Of a stretch of DNA of 37,729 bases, positions 22,104 through 34,600 are shown one piece after another (the stretch's first letter is position 1; each line of letters opens with the position of its first letter). The stretch is from JBFWUW01 sp050247075 (GTDB lineage Bacteria; Planctomycetota; Planctomycetia; Pirellulales; JBFWUW01), in the NCBI GenBank assembly GCA_050247075.1, contig JBFWUW010000067.1:1-37729 (forward strand). Reading direction: 5' to 3'. A model generated the notes under the pieces. That model saw only the letters and a program-made list of their open reading frames with translations. It searched no databases and had not been told where the DNA came from. Position numbers and translations under genes: made by a program.

Positions 22104-25100
22104 ATGGGATTGTTATCGGGTTGGATTCGCCGCGCGTTGGTGTTGGACGAAAGCGTCCGCCGCAAGACCGCCGCCTGCAAATACCGCGAAGCGCTGCAGC
22201 CCCAACTGCGCGTCACCCGGCTGGAAGAGCGCCGAGTGCTGGACGCCACCGTGGCGGTTGACGCGGGCAACTTGCTGATTACCGACCCTGCCGCCACTGA
22301 CAACAGCCTGACGATCACGGCCGACGCCACCAATAGCCGCTACACGATTCAAACCGCCAATCCGTTGGAGACCTTGACGGCCGGCAGCGGCGCGATCCAA
22401 CAAGATCCAACCACAATCCACGTTCCCTTCGCCAATCTGAGTGCGGCGGGCTCGGTGAATGCGAACCTGGGAGACGGCGACGACGGCCTGGCGTTATTTT
22501 CCACGAATGGCTCGTTCGGCCATTCGTTAACCATCGTGGGAGGAAGTGGCACGGACTCGGCGGAATTTAACAACGACCTGGCCTTCGCGGCGAATGCGTC
22601 GTTGAGTGTTAACGCGGAAACGATCACCGTAGGTGCCAGCGCCGACATCGCCACGACGGGCAGCGGCACCATTGGCATCATCGCGGACGATGTAGCGATT
22701 GACGCCACGGCGACAATTTCCTCCGCCAGCGGTGTCGCCATCGCCCAGCAAACGCCTGGCCGCGCCATCAACATCGGCACGGAAACCGCCGGACGACTCA
22801 GCCTGACGGACGCGGAGTTGGACCAAATTACAAGCCCCACGCTGCAAATCGGCGATGCCAACAGCGGAGCCGTCACCGTCACCGCGGCGATTACGCACGC
22901 CAACAATATCTCCCTGACCAGCGGCGCGGCTATCGCCATTAATCAATCGGTGACCATGGCGGCCGGCAAGAGCATGTCCGCCTCGGGCGGTTCGGTGGTG
23001 GTGAACGCCGCCATCGACTCCAACGATGGCGATATCTCGTTTTCCGCCACCAGCGGCGCCATCAATCTCTCCACCGTGTCGCTCGACACGGGCAACGGCA
23101 GCCTCACGCTGACGACCACCGGCGCGAATGCCACGACCATTTCCGGCGGCACCAAGACCGTCGGCGGCGACATGACCGTCAATGGCAACCTCACGCTGTC
23201 GGGCGGCACGCTGGATGTGGCCGGCACATTGACCGTCACGGGCACCTTCACCCTCAGCGGTGGCACGCTGAGAAACGCCACGGTGACCTCGGGCAACACC
23301 ATTCTGGTCTCCGGCGGCCCCACCCTGGACGGCGTGACGCTAGGAGTCAATACAACGCTGCGGGACGGAGCGCAGGTGACGGTTCTGAATGGCCTGACGT
23401 TGTCCAACAGCGCCGTGCTGCGGTTGGAGCGGGTGACCGGTTCGTTCAATGACGTGTTTGACACCGGCTTGAACTTCAGCGGCACGCAAACGTTGGGGGG
23501 GACGGGCTCGGTCGAATTGTTCGGCGGCACGCACTCCTCGGCGGAAGCCGACCTGCGCATGCGGCCCACGGGGGGCGGCACGCTCACCATTGCCGCCGGG
23601 GTGACGGTCCGCAACGCCTCGAATTCCTTGGGGCTAACCACGCTGGGTGACGCGGCGACTGGCGCGTTGATTCTGCAAGGGACCGTTAGCTCGCAAGCCA
23701 CGGGACAAACCCTGCGCGTGCGCGGGACAAGCGTCACGAACACTGGCACGCTCGAAAGCCTGGCGGGAGAGTTGGATGTCGATAATCTGACGGGCAACGT
23801 GAATGGCACGAACATCACCAATGGCGACCTCGACCTGGACGGCACGTACGCCTTCAACCAGGCCGTGAACGTTCCAGCCGGAACCGGCAGCCTGACGTTA
23901 CGGGGTGACTGGGATAATAACAGCGGCATTACACAAGCCGGGGGGACGATTCACCTGGGCGGCACGTTCACGGTGGCCGACCTGGGAACCTTCACCGGCA
24001 CGGCGGGGACGGTGAGTATCTTCGGCACGCTGGACGATGCCGCGGGCACGCTGACGATCAACGCGGCACGGACCTGGCAAGTCTCCGCCGGAACGCTTAA
24101 GGGCGTGACGGTCGTTGGCGACACCGGTGCCGCGTTGTTGCAAGTGACCAGCGCCGACGGTACGTTCGACGCGGCCACGCTAGGAGTGAATACAACGTTG
24201 CGGGACGGAGCGCAGGTGACGGTTCTGAATGGCCTGACGTTGTCCAACAGCGCCGTGCTGCGGTTGGAGCGGGTGACCGGTTCGTTCAATGACGTGTTTG
24301 ACACCGGCTTGAACTTCAGTGGCACGCAAACGTTGGGGGGGACGGGCTCGGTCGAATTGTTCGGCGGCACGCACTCCTCGGCGGAAGCCGACCTGCGCAT
24401 GCGGCCCACGGGGGGCGGCACGCTCACCATTGCCGCCGGGGTGACGGTCCGCAACGCCTCGAATTCCTTGGGGCTAACCACGCTGGGTGACGCGGCCACC
24501 GGCGCATTGATCCTGCAAGGGACCGTACTGGCCCAATCGTCCGGCCAAACCTTGCGGGTCACTGGCAGCAGTGTCACCAATAACGGCACGCTCCAGGTCA
24601 CCAGCGGCACCCTCGATGTAACCGCTAACCTCACCAACTTTTCCGGCGGCACGCTGACGGGCGGAACGTGGGCGTCTGCAAGCGGCGGCATTTTGCGCGT
24701 CATCCCAACGGTGGCGGTGACCGCTCTGGCGGCGAATGTCACCTTGGACGGCAGCAGCTCTCGATTCTTCCGTGGATCCGGCACCATCAACGTCCTGGCC
24801 GGCCTGGACACAATCGCCGCCGGGGGAAGCCTGGCCATTGGAGGCGGCCACGCTCTTTCCACCGTCGGCGCGCTGAGCAACGCCGGCACCTTGACGGTCG
24901 GCGGTACCAGCACCGTTACCTTGGGCGGCCTGCTGACCGTGGAGGATGGCGGCACGCTCAATGGCACTGGAACCATTTTCGGCAACGTGGCCAACCACGG
25001 CACGGTCGCGCCCGGCAACTCGCCCGGCATCGTAACGGTCAACGGTAACTACAACCAGGCCGTGGATGGCGACCTGGATGTCGAAATCGGCGGCACCACG

Positions 25101-28100
25101 CCCGGCAATGCAGCCACGAACCACGACCAGTTGGTGGTCAATGGCACCGTCACGTTGAATGGGAACGTAAACCTGTTCCAGTTCAATTCCTTCGTGCCGA
25201 CCGCCGGCAACACCTTCACGATCATCGACAACGACGATACCGACGCCGTGGTTGGTACATTCGCGGGCCTGGCGGAGGGAGCCACGATCAGCAACTTCCT
25301 GGGTTCGAGCCTGGGGGCCAAGATCAGCTACGTCGGCGGGGACGGCAATGATGTCGTACTGACGGCCATTGCCTTCACGATCTCCGTGGACCTGGACGGA
25401 TCGGGCAATCTCGTGGTGACCGACATCGACGGAAAAAACAACCAGTTGACGGCCAGCCGGGACGGTTCGGGCAATATCGTGCTGACCGACATCAACGAGC
25501 GGTTCGGCGCGGTTGGCGCCCTGGCCAGCGTACCGGGCGTGACTCTCTCGAACGGTAGCCGGACGATCACCATCGACGCTTCACTGATTACCGGCGACAC
25601 GCTGTTCATCAACACGCTCGGCGGCGACGACACTCTGACGGTTGATTTCTCACAGGGCAACTTTACCCACGCCATCAACTTTGCCGGAGGTGAGAACGCG
25701 AACGACAACGATACGCTGCGCTTTGTCGGCGGCACGTTTAATACCATCATCAAGACATTCACTGGGGCGGAAGCCGGTACCGTGGCTTTCGACGTCAACG
25801 GCGATGGTGTCGGCGGGTCGGACCTGACGGTCACCTACAGCCAGTTGGAACCGGTGTTGATCAACGTCGGCACCGTTGACAACATCGTCTTCAACCTGCC
25901 GAACGCCAGCAACCAGGCATCGCTCGAGGATGACGGCATCGCCGCCAACGGACTGTCGCGGCTCCGCAGCACCAGCGCCGTCCCCACGTTTGAGGTGACG
26001 ACGTTCACCAACCCCACGACGTCGTTGCGGATCAACGGCGGCAACCTTAGCGACGAAATCACCGTCAATCCGCTCGATTCGCTGGTGAACCCCGCGCCGA
26101 TTGTGCTAACGATCGACGGCGGCACGGGCACGAACACGCTGACGGTCAACACGCAAAACACCACCACGGCCGACCCGCGATTCCAGTTCGCCGGTTTTAC
26201 TTTTGACGAATCGGGCACGCCGGACAAAGTGGAAGTGTTGCAAGGCGTTCTGCCCGGTGGCGACGGCGTGGTAATCACGGCCGGCTTGGAGGCAAATCCG
26301 TTTACCGCACCCGTTAATTTTCCGTTAGCGCCGACCGGCGGATTTAATCCCGACTTGACGATTGGCCGGTTGTTGGGCAGCGACCCCGGCGCGCGCGCGG
26401 TTAACCTGCCGGCGGGGGACAATGGCACTGTTATCCGTAGCGGCATCGAACTGAGTTGGCTGATACCCGCCAACCGGCTCACCAACGAAGCCGGGCTCGA
26501 TTTCGTAATTTATGAGTCGTCGAGCAATGTGGACTCGCCAGACGCCTTTATGGTGCAAGTCCGCGACGCCGCCACCGGCACCTGGTCGCGCTGGCGGTAC
26601 GAAACGCACGACAGCCGCGAAGCCTACGTCGGCAATCCGGCCAACGGGGCGGGTGCCTTCGCCACGGCGTTTGACCTGGCGGACTTTGTCGAAGCGGGCT
26701 CGCCCACCTTTGCCACCGTCGACATGATCCGCATTGTCAGCATGACGGCGGGCGACCGTATCGATGGGCCCGGCGCGGAGAGCAGCCCAGGCAGCGGCGT
26801 TTTTCGAGGACAGGGCTTTGTGTTGCCCGACGACAAAGGCGCAACGAGTGACACGTTTGCTGATCCTGGCGCGGATGCCAGTTTTTTGGTGTTCAGCACC
26901 AGCACGCTCGATCCCGATCCGCTGTACGTCGGGTCGTTGCACCCGGTGGCCGCCGCCAGCACGGTCAACAACGACAACGTGACGGTTACCGATACCCAAG
27001 TCACCATCAATGGAGCCGCCGCGCAGCCCACGGTCAACTATCTGAACTTTGCCCCCGCCAATACGGGCGTGCTGAACATCAACACGTTCGATGGCAGCGA
27101 CCATGTGACGGTGCAATTGGGTGGAGCAGCCTTGCCCCCCACCATCAACATCAACGGTGGCAATCCCAACGCGGGAGACCAGGTAACCGTAAAGGGAGAT
27201 AACGCCATCGCGGACAGGCTGACGCTAGAAAACAGCCGGGTATTCGACGTTAACACGGGCAAGTCGATCTACCTGTCCTTCGTGGAAGCAATTACGGTTG
27301 ACGTTTTTGGCGATGCGGCGGCAAACATCGATGAAGTTACGATCGAACGAACGTTCGCGCTCAGCGGTGTCGATCCCCGGATCGATATTACCGGCGATGT
27401 GGCGGTCGACCGGTTGACGGTCAATACCGAAGGCCCAGCCGCCGGTCCAGTTTCCGGCACTGATTTCACGTTTGCTGGCATCACTTTTGACCAGGATGCC
27501 ACGCCCAACAAGTACACGGCCATCAACACGGCGTATGCCACCGCCAACGTCGGCAACCTGGGTGGGGCATTGTTCGATGGCTCTCCCTCTAGTCGCACTG
27601 GGGCGGTTACTTTTCCTGATTCCAGTGTCGGCTTCGACGCGGGGCTGTCTACCGGCCAACTAGCCTTGGGGGCCTCCACGGGAGCCCGCGCCCTGAATTT
27701 GCCATCTGGCAACAATGGCACGTCAAACCGATCTGGCTTCGTTTTGGAATGGAGAGACGCATTAGACCAGCCGCTGACGCTGACAAATATCGCCGGCGAC
27801 GACATCGTGATCTACGAGTCGGGCAACATCACCACCACCACCCGCGATCCGGAAGGGATCATGGTCCAGGTCCATCGGACCGACACCAACACCTGGAGCG
27901 ACTGGCGGTACGAACAAGCCGTTGCCTTCGCCACGTACGGCGGAGTTCCCATCGGTTCCAGCACCACGGGAGCCTATGCCACCTTGTTTGATCTGTCCGA
28001 CTTTGGCATACCCGACGGCGTGGCGATCGACCAGATCCGCGTCGCTAACTTGATTAGCGCGGACCGCATGGTTGCGGGCGGCGAAGGCACGGTCATCCCT

Positions 28101-31100
28101 GAAGACGCCACAAACGGCGGCACGACGAGTCCATTTTTGCCTCTTCCTGGGCCATTATCCACCAACGCCGCTTATGTGGGCGGTACGAGCGGCAACCTCG
28201 ACCCAGACATTCTCTACGTGGGCGTCCTGCATCCGCTGGCCGTGCCGCTGGCACCGGGCACGGCCAATGTCGTCGCCATCGACAGCGATTCCATCGATGT
28301 CGTCGGGTTTATTCCTATTAGCTACGCCGGCATCGAAAAGGCCACCGTCAATACCGGTGGCGGCCCTGATCGCGTCACCATCACTCCCAGCCTGCAAACG
28401 CAGTACGTCATCAACGCTGGCGACCCGGACAACTCCATCAATCCGGGCGACCGGGTGGAGTTCAATCTCACCGGGACCGCCGGCGCTTCGCTGAAAGTGA
28501 ACGACCCCGATGCCACCGTGATGACGTTTACCAGCACGCACAAGCAGGTGGCGGTCAACGGGGCCGATTCGTTTGGCTTGCAGCCCGGCAGCGGCACGCA
28601 ATTCGACGTGGTGATCGATGCCGACTCGGCGGCCGGCGGCGGCCATCGAAACAACGCCACGGTCGACAATTTCGTGCTGACGCGCAACGATGCCGCCGAT
28701 GAGGTGCGGATTGGCCTCGAACTCGTTTTCCGCGGCGACCGCGGCGCGATCGACGATTTGTTCATCAATGGCTCCGACGACCGCGACACGCTGACGATAA
28801 ACTTCGCCAGCGACAATCCGGTGCCCAACGGGGCCGGCTTGGATTTGATCTTCGACGGCGGCGGCGGCGCGGACCAATTGATTCTCAACAACGGTGCGTT
28901 CGAGCATGTCATCCATACGTTTGCCAGCGCGACCAACGGCCAGATCGACTTGCAGCAGCGCGTTTCGACCAATGCCAACGTTACGAGCCTGGTAACGACG
29001 ACGATCCAGTACCTGAACCTGGACGACCCCATTCAAGACAACCTGGCGGCGCTCGACCGCACGTTTGAGTTTGGCACGCCCTTGGGCACGGGCGCGGCCG
29101 ATTTGATTCAACTGCAAAACGACATCCCAACGGCCGGGCGTAGCGAAATCGTGAATTTCGTCCCGATCGTGCCGGTGCTACCTACCTTCCTCAGCGTTCA
29201 ATTCGTCAACCCCACCCGACTACTGACACTCAACGCCGGTGACGAAGACGACAAGATCAGCCTGAAAGAGCTCGACCCGGCCTACCGCGCCGAGATGGTC
29301 CTGAATGCCCAAGGGGGCAACGATGTGATCCGCGTCGACAGCGACGGCGCGGCCGTGCTGGAGAGCGTGGCCTCGGACTCCGGCAGCGTCGATTTTGTCG
29401 TCTTCGCCTTGACCGTCAACGGCGGCGGGCAAGACGAGGACATCTTGATCGTCAACGACCGCGACGACGCCACGGCCGACACCTTCACGATTACCGAGAG
29501 CACCATCGGCGGCGGCAATGTACCGGCTGGCGCGGCGATCAACAACGTCGGTCTGCCCGGCATTACAGTCGATGGCAGCGCCGCCGATTGGACCCATGTG
29601 CTGCTGGCCTTCGACAGCGGACCCCGCCCCGCCGGCACGGCGCAGTCGATCTTGCATTACGACTTTAGCACGGCCAGCGTGATCGTCACGCCGTCGGGCA
29701 CGACGGTGGACGATGTTAGCGCCAACACCAACGTCGGCGCATTCAACCCCACCGGGCCGCAGTTCCGGCCGGGCCAGGGCCGCTTGGGGGGCACCGACGC
29801 CACCGATGGTGCGTTGGAATTCGACGGCATCGACGACTTTGCCACTTGGGCCGACGCCACGTTTGAAGTTGGCGCAAAGGGCAGCTTCAGCTTTTGGGTC
29901 AATATGCACGACCAAAGTGTTGGCAAGCGCAATGCCTTTGCCAACACGGCCGATTCCTTCCCCGGCAACGGCATGGAGTTTGAGTACCGCCGCGGTTCGT
30001 CGGGGACGACCGACCCGGAATTCTACGCCTACCTCAACAAGACCGACAACTCCGACAATTCCTTGATCTTGCAGGACGGCGCACTGGCCCCCACCGTGCC
30101 CGGCGTGAATACCTGGTTCAACGTCGTTTACACTTGGGACTTTGATCCCGATAGCAACCCGGGTACGCCGCCGGTGGCGCACATTTACATCAACGGTGTT
30201 GAGGTCCAGTACGAATCGGCGTTTGATGACACGGTGCAAAGCTGGACCACCACGCTTAGCACGGCCAACGTGCTGATGCAACTGGGCCGCCACCGTACCG
30301 AGGTGGCACGGTTTTTCGATGGCCTGATGGACGATGTGGCCTGGTTCAACGCGGCCCTCACCCCGGCCGAAGTCACGGCCATCCAGGGGGGGACGCGCAT
30401 CAGCGGGCTGCAAACCGGCACCGGCTCGGTGTTCGACGCCACGACGGCCGCCACGCCCGGCAATCTGCTGGCCTATTGGAACCTGGACAACCCGCTCGGC
30501 ACGCAAGTCGCCGCGGGCAATGGCGGAACCAATATCTCCCTGTCGGTCGCACAAGGTGGCCCAACGCTGGTGGTCGGCGGCGGGCCGACGTTGCCCTCCG
30601 GCGGCCCGGCGCTCAACGCGCTGCAATTCGATGGCGACCGCGACATTATCATCGCTTCCGACAGCACATCGCTCGATTTTAACAAGGACCAAGGCACGAT
30701 CTCGTTCTGGGTCAATCCCGACCAGCAGCAAGTCCGCAACACCTTTGCCGCTGGCTCGTCCACCTTAATCGAGGACAGCAACCAACAGATCGAGGTCGGC
30801 ATTTCCTGGCGGACCGATGCCGGCGGTTCCTTCGGCAACGCCGACCTGTTCGGCCATATTTTCTTCTCGCCCAAAGAGACCGCCACGGGCGAAAACACCA
30901 ATATCATCGTCAGCAATACCAAGCTGGCGTTTGGTGAGTGGACCCACGTCACCATAACCTGGAACCGCCTGGCCGCCGGCGGCCCGCAGGCCAAGATCTA
31001 CATCAATGGCCAAGACGACGGCTTCCTGCTGAACAACATTCCCACGGAGTGGACCAGCGCCACCGGCGACACCGGCAATTGGGTCTTCGGCGGGGACGCC

Positions 31101-33989
31101 GCCGCCGCGCCGCTCGACCGCTGGTTCGACGGCCGCCTGGCCGATATCGCCATCTACGGCTCGCAATTCTCCTCCAACCAAATTCAAGACATTTTCCAGA
31201 ACGGTGCCTTTAACACCCTGCAAGACGAGCCCGCCGGCAACTTTGACCTGTCGGGGGCCAAGGGCCGGTTTGCCTGGGACGACCTCAATTTGTATGGGCT
31301 GGTCGAGGCCCACACCCCCAACGGCGCGGCCAATCAAAACGGCGATTTCCGCACGCTGGAAGTCACGCTGTTCAACGCCGCCGGCGTGCAACAGGTCATT
31401 TTGACGCAAGCCGCCGCGGTACCCGGTTCGGTGGTCATGCCCAATGGCACAACCACCCTGTACGAGTTCTCGATTCCCCTGGCGCAGATCGGCGGCGGTT
31501 TTGACCCCAATGCCGGCGGCTTCTTGCAATACCGCGTGCGGGTCGTAGACGCCGACGATCCGCTCGCCGCGCCCGACGACGGTTTCAGCACGCAAGAGAC
31601 CACGATGGGCTGGGTGGTCGAGCCGCCCGCCGGCCCGACCGCCGGATTGAAAAAGCTGGAATTTGCCAAGACCGAGACTTTCTTCGGCATCGGCGGGCGG
31701 ATGACCTACACCGGCGTGGCCCACCTGGATGTCACGACTGGCCTGGGCGCCGACCAGATTACCGTGGCCGACAACCCGGCCACTGGACCCATCACCAACC
31801 CCACCAAGACTTTCACGCTGAAGATGGGGGGCGGGGACGACACGGTCACTTTCGTGTCGATCGACCCGTTGTTCCGCGCGGCGATCTCGGTCGATGGCCA
31901 ATTGGGCAACGACACCATCAATATTAATACAGACTTGCTGCTGGGCTCGGCGCTTTCCACCGGCAATGTCGAACTGACAGCCGAATACATCAACGTCAAC
32001 CAGTCGATCGACACGACCGCCGCGGGAACTCTTGGCGCGGGGACCATCACCTTCGACGTCGGCAAGCACCTGCATATCGCCGAGAGCGACGCGACCGATC
32101 CCGAGATCAAGTCGTTTGGAGCGGTCCATCAAATCGGGCTGGGCGATGTCACCCTGGCGGGTGAAATCACCACCACCGACGATAACGTCACGTTCGATTC
32201 GGAAGTCACCCTGACCGACGCCGTGACCATCAACACCGGTGCCGGAGCGGGCAACATCTGGTTCAAGAAAGCCCTGGATGGTGTCGACGCCGCCAGCCAC
32301 GACCTGACGCTTACGGCCGGCGAGGGGTCGGTGACGTTCGACGGCAACATCGGCGTGGCCGACACAGTGACCGATGATCGTAAACCGGCCGACGAGATTG
32401 CCCCCAACACCGACACCATCACCGGCCGCATCGGCAAGTTGACGGTGACGCGGGCAGACGCCGGCGTGATCTTTGGCAGCGCCGCGTTTCCCATCACGGA
32501 GGTCCGCACCAAGGACAACATCGACATCGGCAGCATCAGCATCATTGACGGCGTGGGATCGGCCGGCATCGTGTTCAACGGCGGAGCCGCGGAGCTGACG
32601 GTCAGCACCACTTCGGACACGGTACGCCTCAATGGCCCGGTCACTCTGCAAAGCGACGTGCGGATCGACACGGACGAGAACGATGCCGGCCTGACCGGCG
32701 CGAACATCTTGTTCACCAACGACGCCTCCATCAACAGCCAGTCGAATCTGGGTGTCACCGAGGCGAACAGCCTGACATTGGACGCTGGCGTGGCCAGCGT
32801 GTTCTTCAACGAGGACATCGGCAACGGCGCGAATGGCCAGCTCGGCCGCCTGGTGGTCGAAGAGGCCGACACCTCGGTCATATTTGGCCAGGCGGCGGCG
32901 GATGACGACGGTGTTTCGCCATTGGTCGATGGAGGCGTGGTGAACTTCATCCGCCTGGTCGGCGATGCCGCCGAGACCGCCGGGCTGACAGCCCTCAATC
33001 TGGGCAGCCAAGGCATTATCGGCCTGATTGTCTTCAACGGCGGCGACAACAATAGCACGGATGTCGGCGCGGTGGAGGACTCGCTGCAAATCCTCACCAT
33101 GTCGGACAAGGTGCGCATCAACGGCGCGGTGCGGCTCGATTCGGACGTGGTGATCGACAGCGACCTGACGGCCAACACCACGGGCGGCGCGGATATCCTG
33201 TTCACCAACGACGCTTCCATCGACAGCGACGCCAACGAGGCCAACAGCCTGACGCTGGATGCCGGCGTGGCCAGCGTGTTCTTCAACGAGGACATCGGCA
33301 ACGCGGCCAACGGCCAGTTGGGCCAGTTGATCGTGGAGCAGGCCAACAAGAGCGTGGTCTTTGGGCAGGCGGCGGCGGACGACGACGGCATCAGCCCGCT
33401 GAATGACGGCGGGGTGGTGAACTTCGTCAAGCTGCTGGGGGATACGGGGGCGGGTAGCGCCGCGACCCACGACCTGAACCTGGGGAGCCAGGCCATCATC
33501 GGCATCGCGGGGGGCGCCGACGCCGGCATCATTCTGAACGGGGGCGACAGCAACAGCACGTTGCTGGGGGCGGTGGAGGACGTGTTGGAGATCAGCACGG
33601 CCAGCGGCCGCATGCGTTTCAACGGCGCGGTGCGGCTGGACTCGGACGTGGTGATCGACAGCGACCTGACGGCCAACACCACGGGCGGCGCGGATATCCT
33701 GTTCACCAACGACGCTTCCATCGACAGCGACGCCAACGAGGCCAACAGCCTGACGCTGGATGCCGGCGTGGCCAGCGTGTTCTTCAACGAGGACATCGGC
33801 AACGCGGCCAACGGCCAGTTGGGCCAGTTGATCGTGGAGCAGGCCAACAAGAGCGTGGTCTTTGGGCAGGCGGCGGCGGACGACGACGGCATCAGCCCGC
33901 TGAATGACGGCGGGGTGGTGAACTTCGTCAAGCTGCTGGGGGATACGGGGGCGGGTAGCGCCGCGACCCACGACCTGAACCTGGGGAGC
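22104..33989 (+). CDS. Giant LEPR-type surface protein, 5' part up to the assembly gap
   Basis: This holds the first 3962 codons of a protein that continues at 34000-37261. The N terminus is basic and lacks a classical signal peptide. At residues 40-48 it carries LEERRVLDA, a variant of the LEPR-x-L-L sorting motif found near the N terminus of very large planctomycete proteins. Next come beta-rich, Gly/Thr-rich repeats like autotransporter beta-helices (to about 1080), with one 118-residue unit duplicated. Then follow segments with GGDDTLTV-like steps, two copies of an unknown module (about 1362-1616 and 1789-2047), two LamG-like domains (about 2513-2763 and 2788-3038, with ALEFDGIDDFATW and ISFWVNPDQQQ), a CBM9-like segment (about 3044-3167) and tandem repeats from about 3510. 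LamG and CBM9 domains bind carbohydrates or matrix, so surface adhesion is the likely role. The few residues read past the gap in this frame are artefactual. Confidence 0.85.
23337..24530 (+). repeat. Two nearly identical 354-bp repeats in the giant gene, 840 bp apart
   Basis: Bases 23337-23690 and 24177-24530 are almost identical, with only scattered synonymous-type changes, and they encode the same 118-residue unit (GVNTTLRDGAQVTVLNGLTL through ATGALILQGTV). The sequence between them is not repeated. This points to a recent internal duplication or gene conversion. Confidence 0.9.
26187..28242 (+). repeat. Paired protein module of unknown type inside the giant gene
   Basis: Two diverged copies (26187-26949 and 27469-28242) share the order FAGFTFDESGTPDK / FAGITFDQDATPNK, GARAVNLPAGDNGT / GARALNLPSGNNGT, DFVIYESS / DIVIYESG, FMVQVRDAATGTWSRWRYE / IMVQVHRTDTNTWSDWRYE, and PDPLYVGSLHPVA / PDILYVGVLHPLA. 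The copies differ at the DNA level, so this is an old domain duplication of about 255 residues per unit. It resembles discoidin or choice-of-anchor surface domains in style, but I cannot name the family. Confidence 0.7.
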
Positions 33990-34600
33990 NNNNNNNNNNT
34001 GGGCAGGCGGCGGCGGACGACGACGGCATCAGCCCGCTGAATGACGGCGGGGTGGTGAACTTCGTCAAGCTGCTGGGGGATACGGGGGCGGGTAGCGCCG
34101 CGACCCACGACCTGAACCTGGGGAGCGTGTTGTTCATCGGCAACGCCGGCGGCGTTGATTCGGGCGTTATCTTCAACGGTGGAAGCGATAACGACAACGT
34201 TGGGTCCGATAGCCTGCTGGCAATCATCACCGCTGAAGCTAACGTGCGAATCAACGGTCCCACCCGAATGGATAGTGACCTGTCCATCACCACCGGCCTG
34301 GCTGGCGCGGGCGACATTTTGTTCACCGCCAATGCCACGGTCGATAGCCAGGCCACGGAACGCAACGACCTGACGCTGGAGACGGGGACGGGCGACATTC
34401 GCTTTTCCGCCGCGGTCGGCGGCATTGTCCGCCTGCACGACGTGTTGATAACGCAGGCGCGAAACGTCGATATCGACGCTACCAGCAGCCTGAAGGCCCT
34501 GACGCTAACGCAAAACAATGGCACGGGCACGACCACGCTCAACGGCCCGGTCGATATGGATTCGACCGCGCCGCTGGAGAACGGCATCCGCCTGCGGAAC
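32631..34600 (+). repeat. Four tandem repeats of about 490-501 bp in the giant gene
   Basis: Units begin near 32631, 33120, 33621 and 34252 at a (L/F/I)NG(P/A)VxLxSD-type block followed by ILFTNDASI, NSLTLDAGVASVFFNEDIGN and VVFGQAAADDDG. Units 2 and 3 share 348 identical bases (33141-33488 and 33642-33989), while units 1 and 4 are diverged. The assembly gap lies between units 3 and 4. Confidence 0.85.
33990..33999. other. Assembly gap of 10 N flanked by 127 identical bases
   Basis: The 127 bases ending at 33989 and the 127 bases starting at 34000 are identical. The frame on the right is shifted by two relative to the left, exactly what 137 superfluous bases (127 plus 10 N) would cause. Joining 33989 to 34127 continues the protein as LNLGS then VLFIGNAGG, as in the other repeats. 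The gap is therefore a scaffold artefact at a repeat, and further repeat units may be missing. Confidence 0.9.

Noticed and set aside
22943..25042. Minus-strand frames of 328 and 363 codons rich in Pro, Val and Ser
   Set aside because: They are antisense to Gly/Thr-rich repeats and mirror the duplicated 354-bp blocks; no independent signal supports them.
25560..31900. Hemolysin-type calcium-binding (RTX) repeats suggested by GGDDTLTV and GGNDVIRV
   Set aside because: The nonapeptide GGxGxDxUx is not present in tandem, so I do not call RTX repeats or type I secretion from it.
34000..34040. Arg-rich end of the 22104 frame after the gap
   Set aside because: It is read out of frame across the N gap; the true frame continues at 34000 to 37261.
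30765..34438. Very long minus-strand open frames (up to about 1,070 codons) opposite the giant gene
   Set aside because: They are shadows of the high-GC coding strand: translations are low in domain content, repeat exactly with the plus-strand repeats, and lack ribosome-binding sites. The plus strand has recognisable LamG-like and repeat domains.
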